A stretch of DNA of 64,000 nucleotides from NCBI GenBank assembly GCA_016717305.1, contig JADKFY010000013.1, positions 1-64,000 of the forward strand, in the 5' to 3' direction. Below the pieces are notes generated by a model. It was not told the origin of the DNA, searched no databases, and saw nothing but the letters and a program-made list of their open reading frames with translations. Shown here piece by piece: positions 63,487-64,000 of the stretch. The translations under genes and the position numbers were made by a program. This stretch comes from Flavobacteriales bacterium (GTDB taxonomy: Bacteria > Bacteroidota > Bacteroidia > Flavobacteriales_F > PHOS-HE28). Each line of letters begins with the position of its first letter. Position 1 is the stretch's first letter.

Positions 63487-64000
63487 ATGGACCTTTCAAC
63501 CCTCGACCCGTCAGTTCTTCTTACCAGTAAAGGGCTTATCGGCCTTGTTACGCTTACCGCCTTGGAGATCGTTCTGGGTATTGACAACATTATCGTTATC
63601 AGTATTCTCAGTGGTGAACTGGAAGGAAAGAAACGGCAGCGTAAAGCACAACGGCTCGGCTTGGCTTTGGCCATGATCACCCGACTGGGCCTCTTGTTCA
63701 GTATCAGCTGGATCATGGGGCTTACTGCTCCATTCATCACCTTGTTCGAACATTCTTTCAGCGGACGCGATATGGTGCTCGGGATCGGTGGCCTCTTCTT
63801 GATCTGGAAGGCCACCATGGAGATCCACGCCAAGGTGGAGCATAAACGGGAAAAGCAAGGGAAGACTCGCAAGGCGACCAACTTGCTCAGCGTGGTCCTC
63901 CAGATCATTGTGATCGACATTGTATTCAGCTTGGATTCCGTGATCACTGCTGTGGGCATGAGCAATGATCTCCTCATCATGTCGCTCGCTGTGATCATCG
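63487..64000 (+). CDS. TerC family integral membrane protein (cut by the window end)
   Basis: The first 171 codons of a gene that runs out of the window. The opening MDLSTLDPSVLLTSKGLIGL is followed by LEIVLGIDNIIVISILSGEL with the intramembrane Asp-Asn pair of TerC proteins, then a basic cytosolic loop (GKKRQRKAQRLGLALAM). The second Asp-containing helix IVIDIVFSLDSVITAVGM is visible near the end. The family includes tellurite-resistance TerC and manganese exporters (Alx/MeeF/YkoY); exoenzyme loading through metal export is one known role. Which ion this one handles cannot be read from the sequence. Confidence 0.9.
   Translation, partial: MDLSTLDPSVLLTSKGLIGLVTLTALEIVLGIDNIIVISILSGELEGKKRQRKAQRLGLALAMITRLGLLFSISWIMGLTAPFITLFEHSFSGRDMVLGIGGLFLIWKATMEIHAKVEHKREKQGKTRKATNLLSVVLQIIVIDIVFSLDSVITAVGMSNDLLIMSLAVII

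Overview
The window looks like a chromosomal segment of a Bacteroidota bacterium, most probably a member of the Flavobacteriales or a close relative. The evidence is: secreted proteins with type IX secretion (T9SS) C-terminal sorting domains of both type A and type B (gliding-motility-associated) form; SprB, PKD and Ig-like surface repeats; WG-repeat, PD40/SPOR, DUF1599, DUF4920 and BT_3928-like genes; no obvious Shine-Dalgarno sequences; and promoters with a Bacteroidota-type -7 element (TAnnTTTG/TAnnTTCG). Base composition looks moderately GC-rich by eye (not computed).

Layout. 1-6.3 kb: two related T9SS cargo genes; the first is a 5'-truncated, frameshifted copy of the 3' part of the second. 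6.5-6.75 kb: tRNA-Arg(ACG) with a terminator and duplicated tRNA 3'-end sequence. 6.8-8.8 kb: YdcF-like protein, M48 lipoprotein protease, clpS. 8.9-22.4 kb: a minus-strand run tpiA-prmA-orf1488-plsY-orf2214, tightly spaced and partly translationally coupled by ATGA overlaps, linking triose-phosphate metabolism, ribosomal protein methylation, phospholipid synthesis and two very large envelope proteins. 22.4-27.4 kb: BT_3928-like protein, DUF1599 and folP interleaved with three homologous small secreted carboxypeptidase-regulatory-like proteins. 27.7-31.1 kb: two membrane-anchored class III nucleotide cyclases flanking a predicted beta-propeller gene. 31.2-38.5 kb: a spermidine-synthase-like gene and a giant type B T9SS adhesin with nearly identical 414-bp tandem repeats. 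38.5-45.3 kb: WG-repeat protein, MMPL/RND transporter, trmD, rplS. 45.6-54.2 kb: dienelactone hydrolase, membrane proteins, and a likely complete cyanophycin module (cphA, divergent cphB, and nearby isoaspartyl peptidase). 54.2-64 kb: PAP2 phosphatases, DUF4920 lipoprotein, rimK and a retropepsin-like zinc-protease-family gene, an outer-membrane protein, a beta-helix T9SS cargo, phytanoyl-CoA dioxygenase-like, SDR, GT-C glycosyltransferase and a TerC-family gene cut by the window end.

Two window-wide patterns stand out. First, many conserved genes (prmA, folP, the BT_3928-like gene, a PAP2 gene, the giant adhesin) are interrupted by what look like single-base indels. The region 33.7-34.0 kb reads like an error-rich version of its neighbouring repeat. 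This is more easily explained by an unpolished long-read assembly than by real gene decay. Second, at least eleven genes have a -7 promoter element ending only 4-7 nt before the start codon, which predicts leaderless mRNAs as a common mode of gene expression in this organism.
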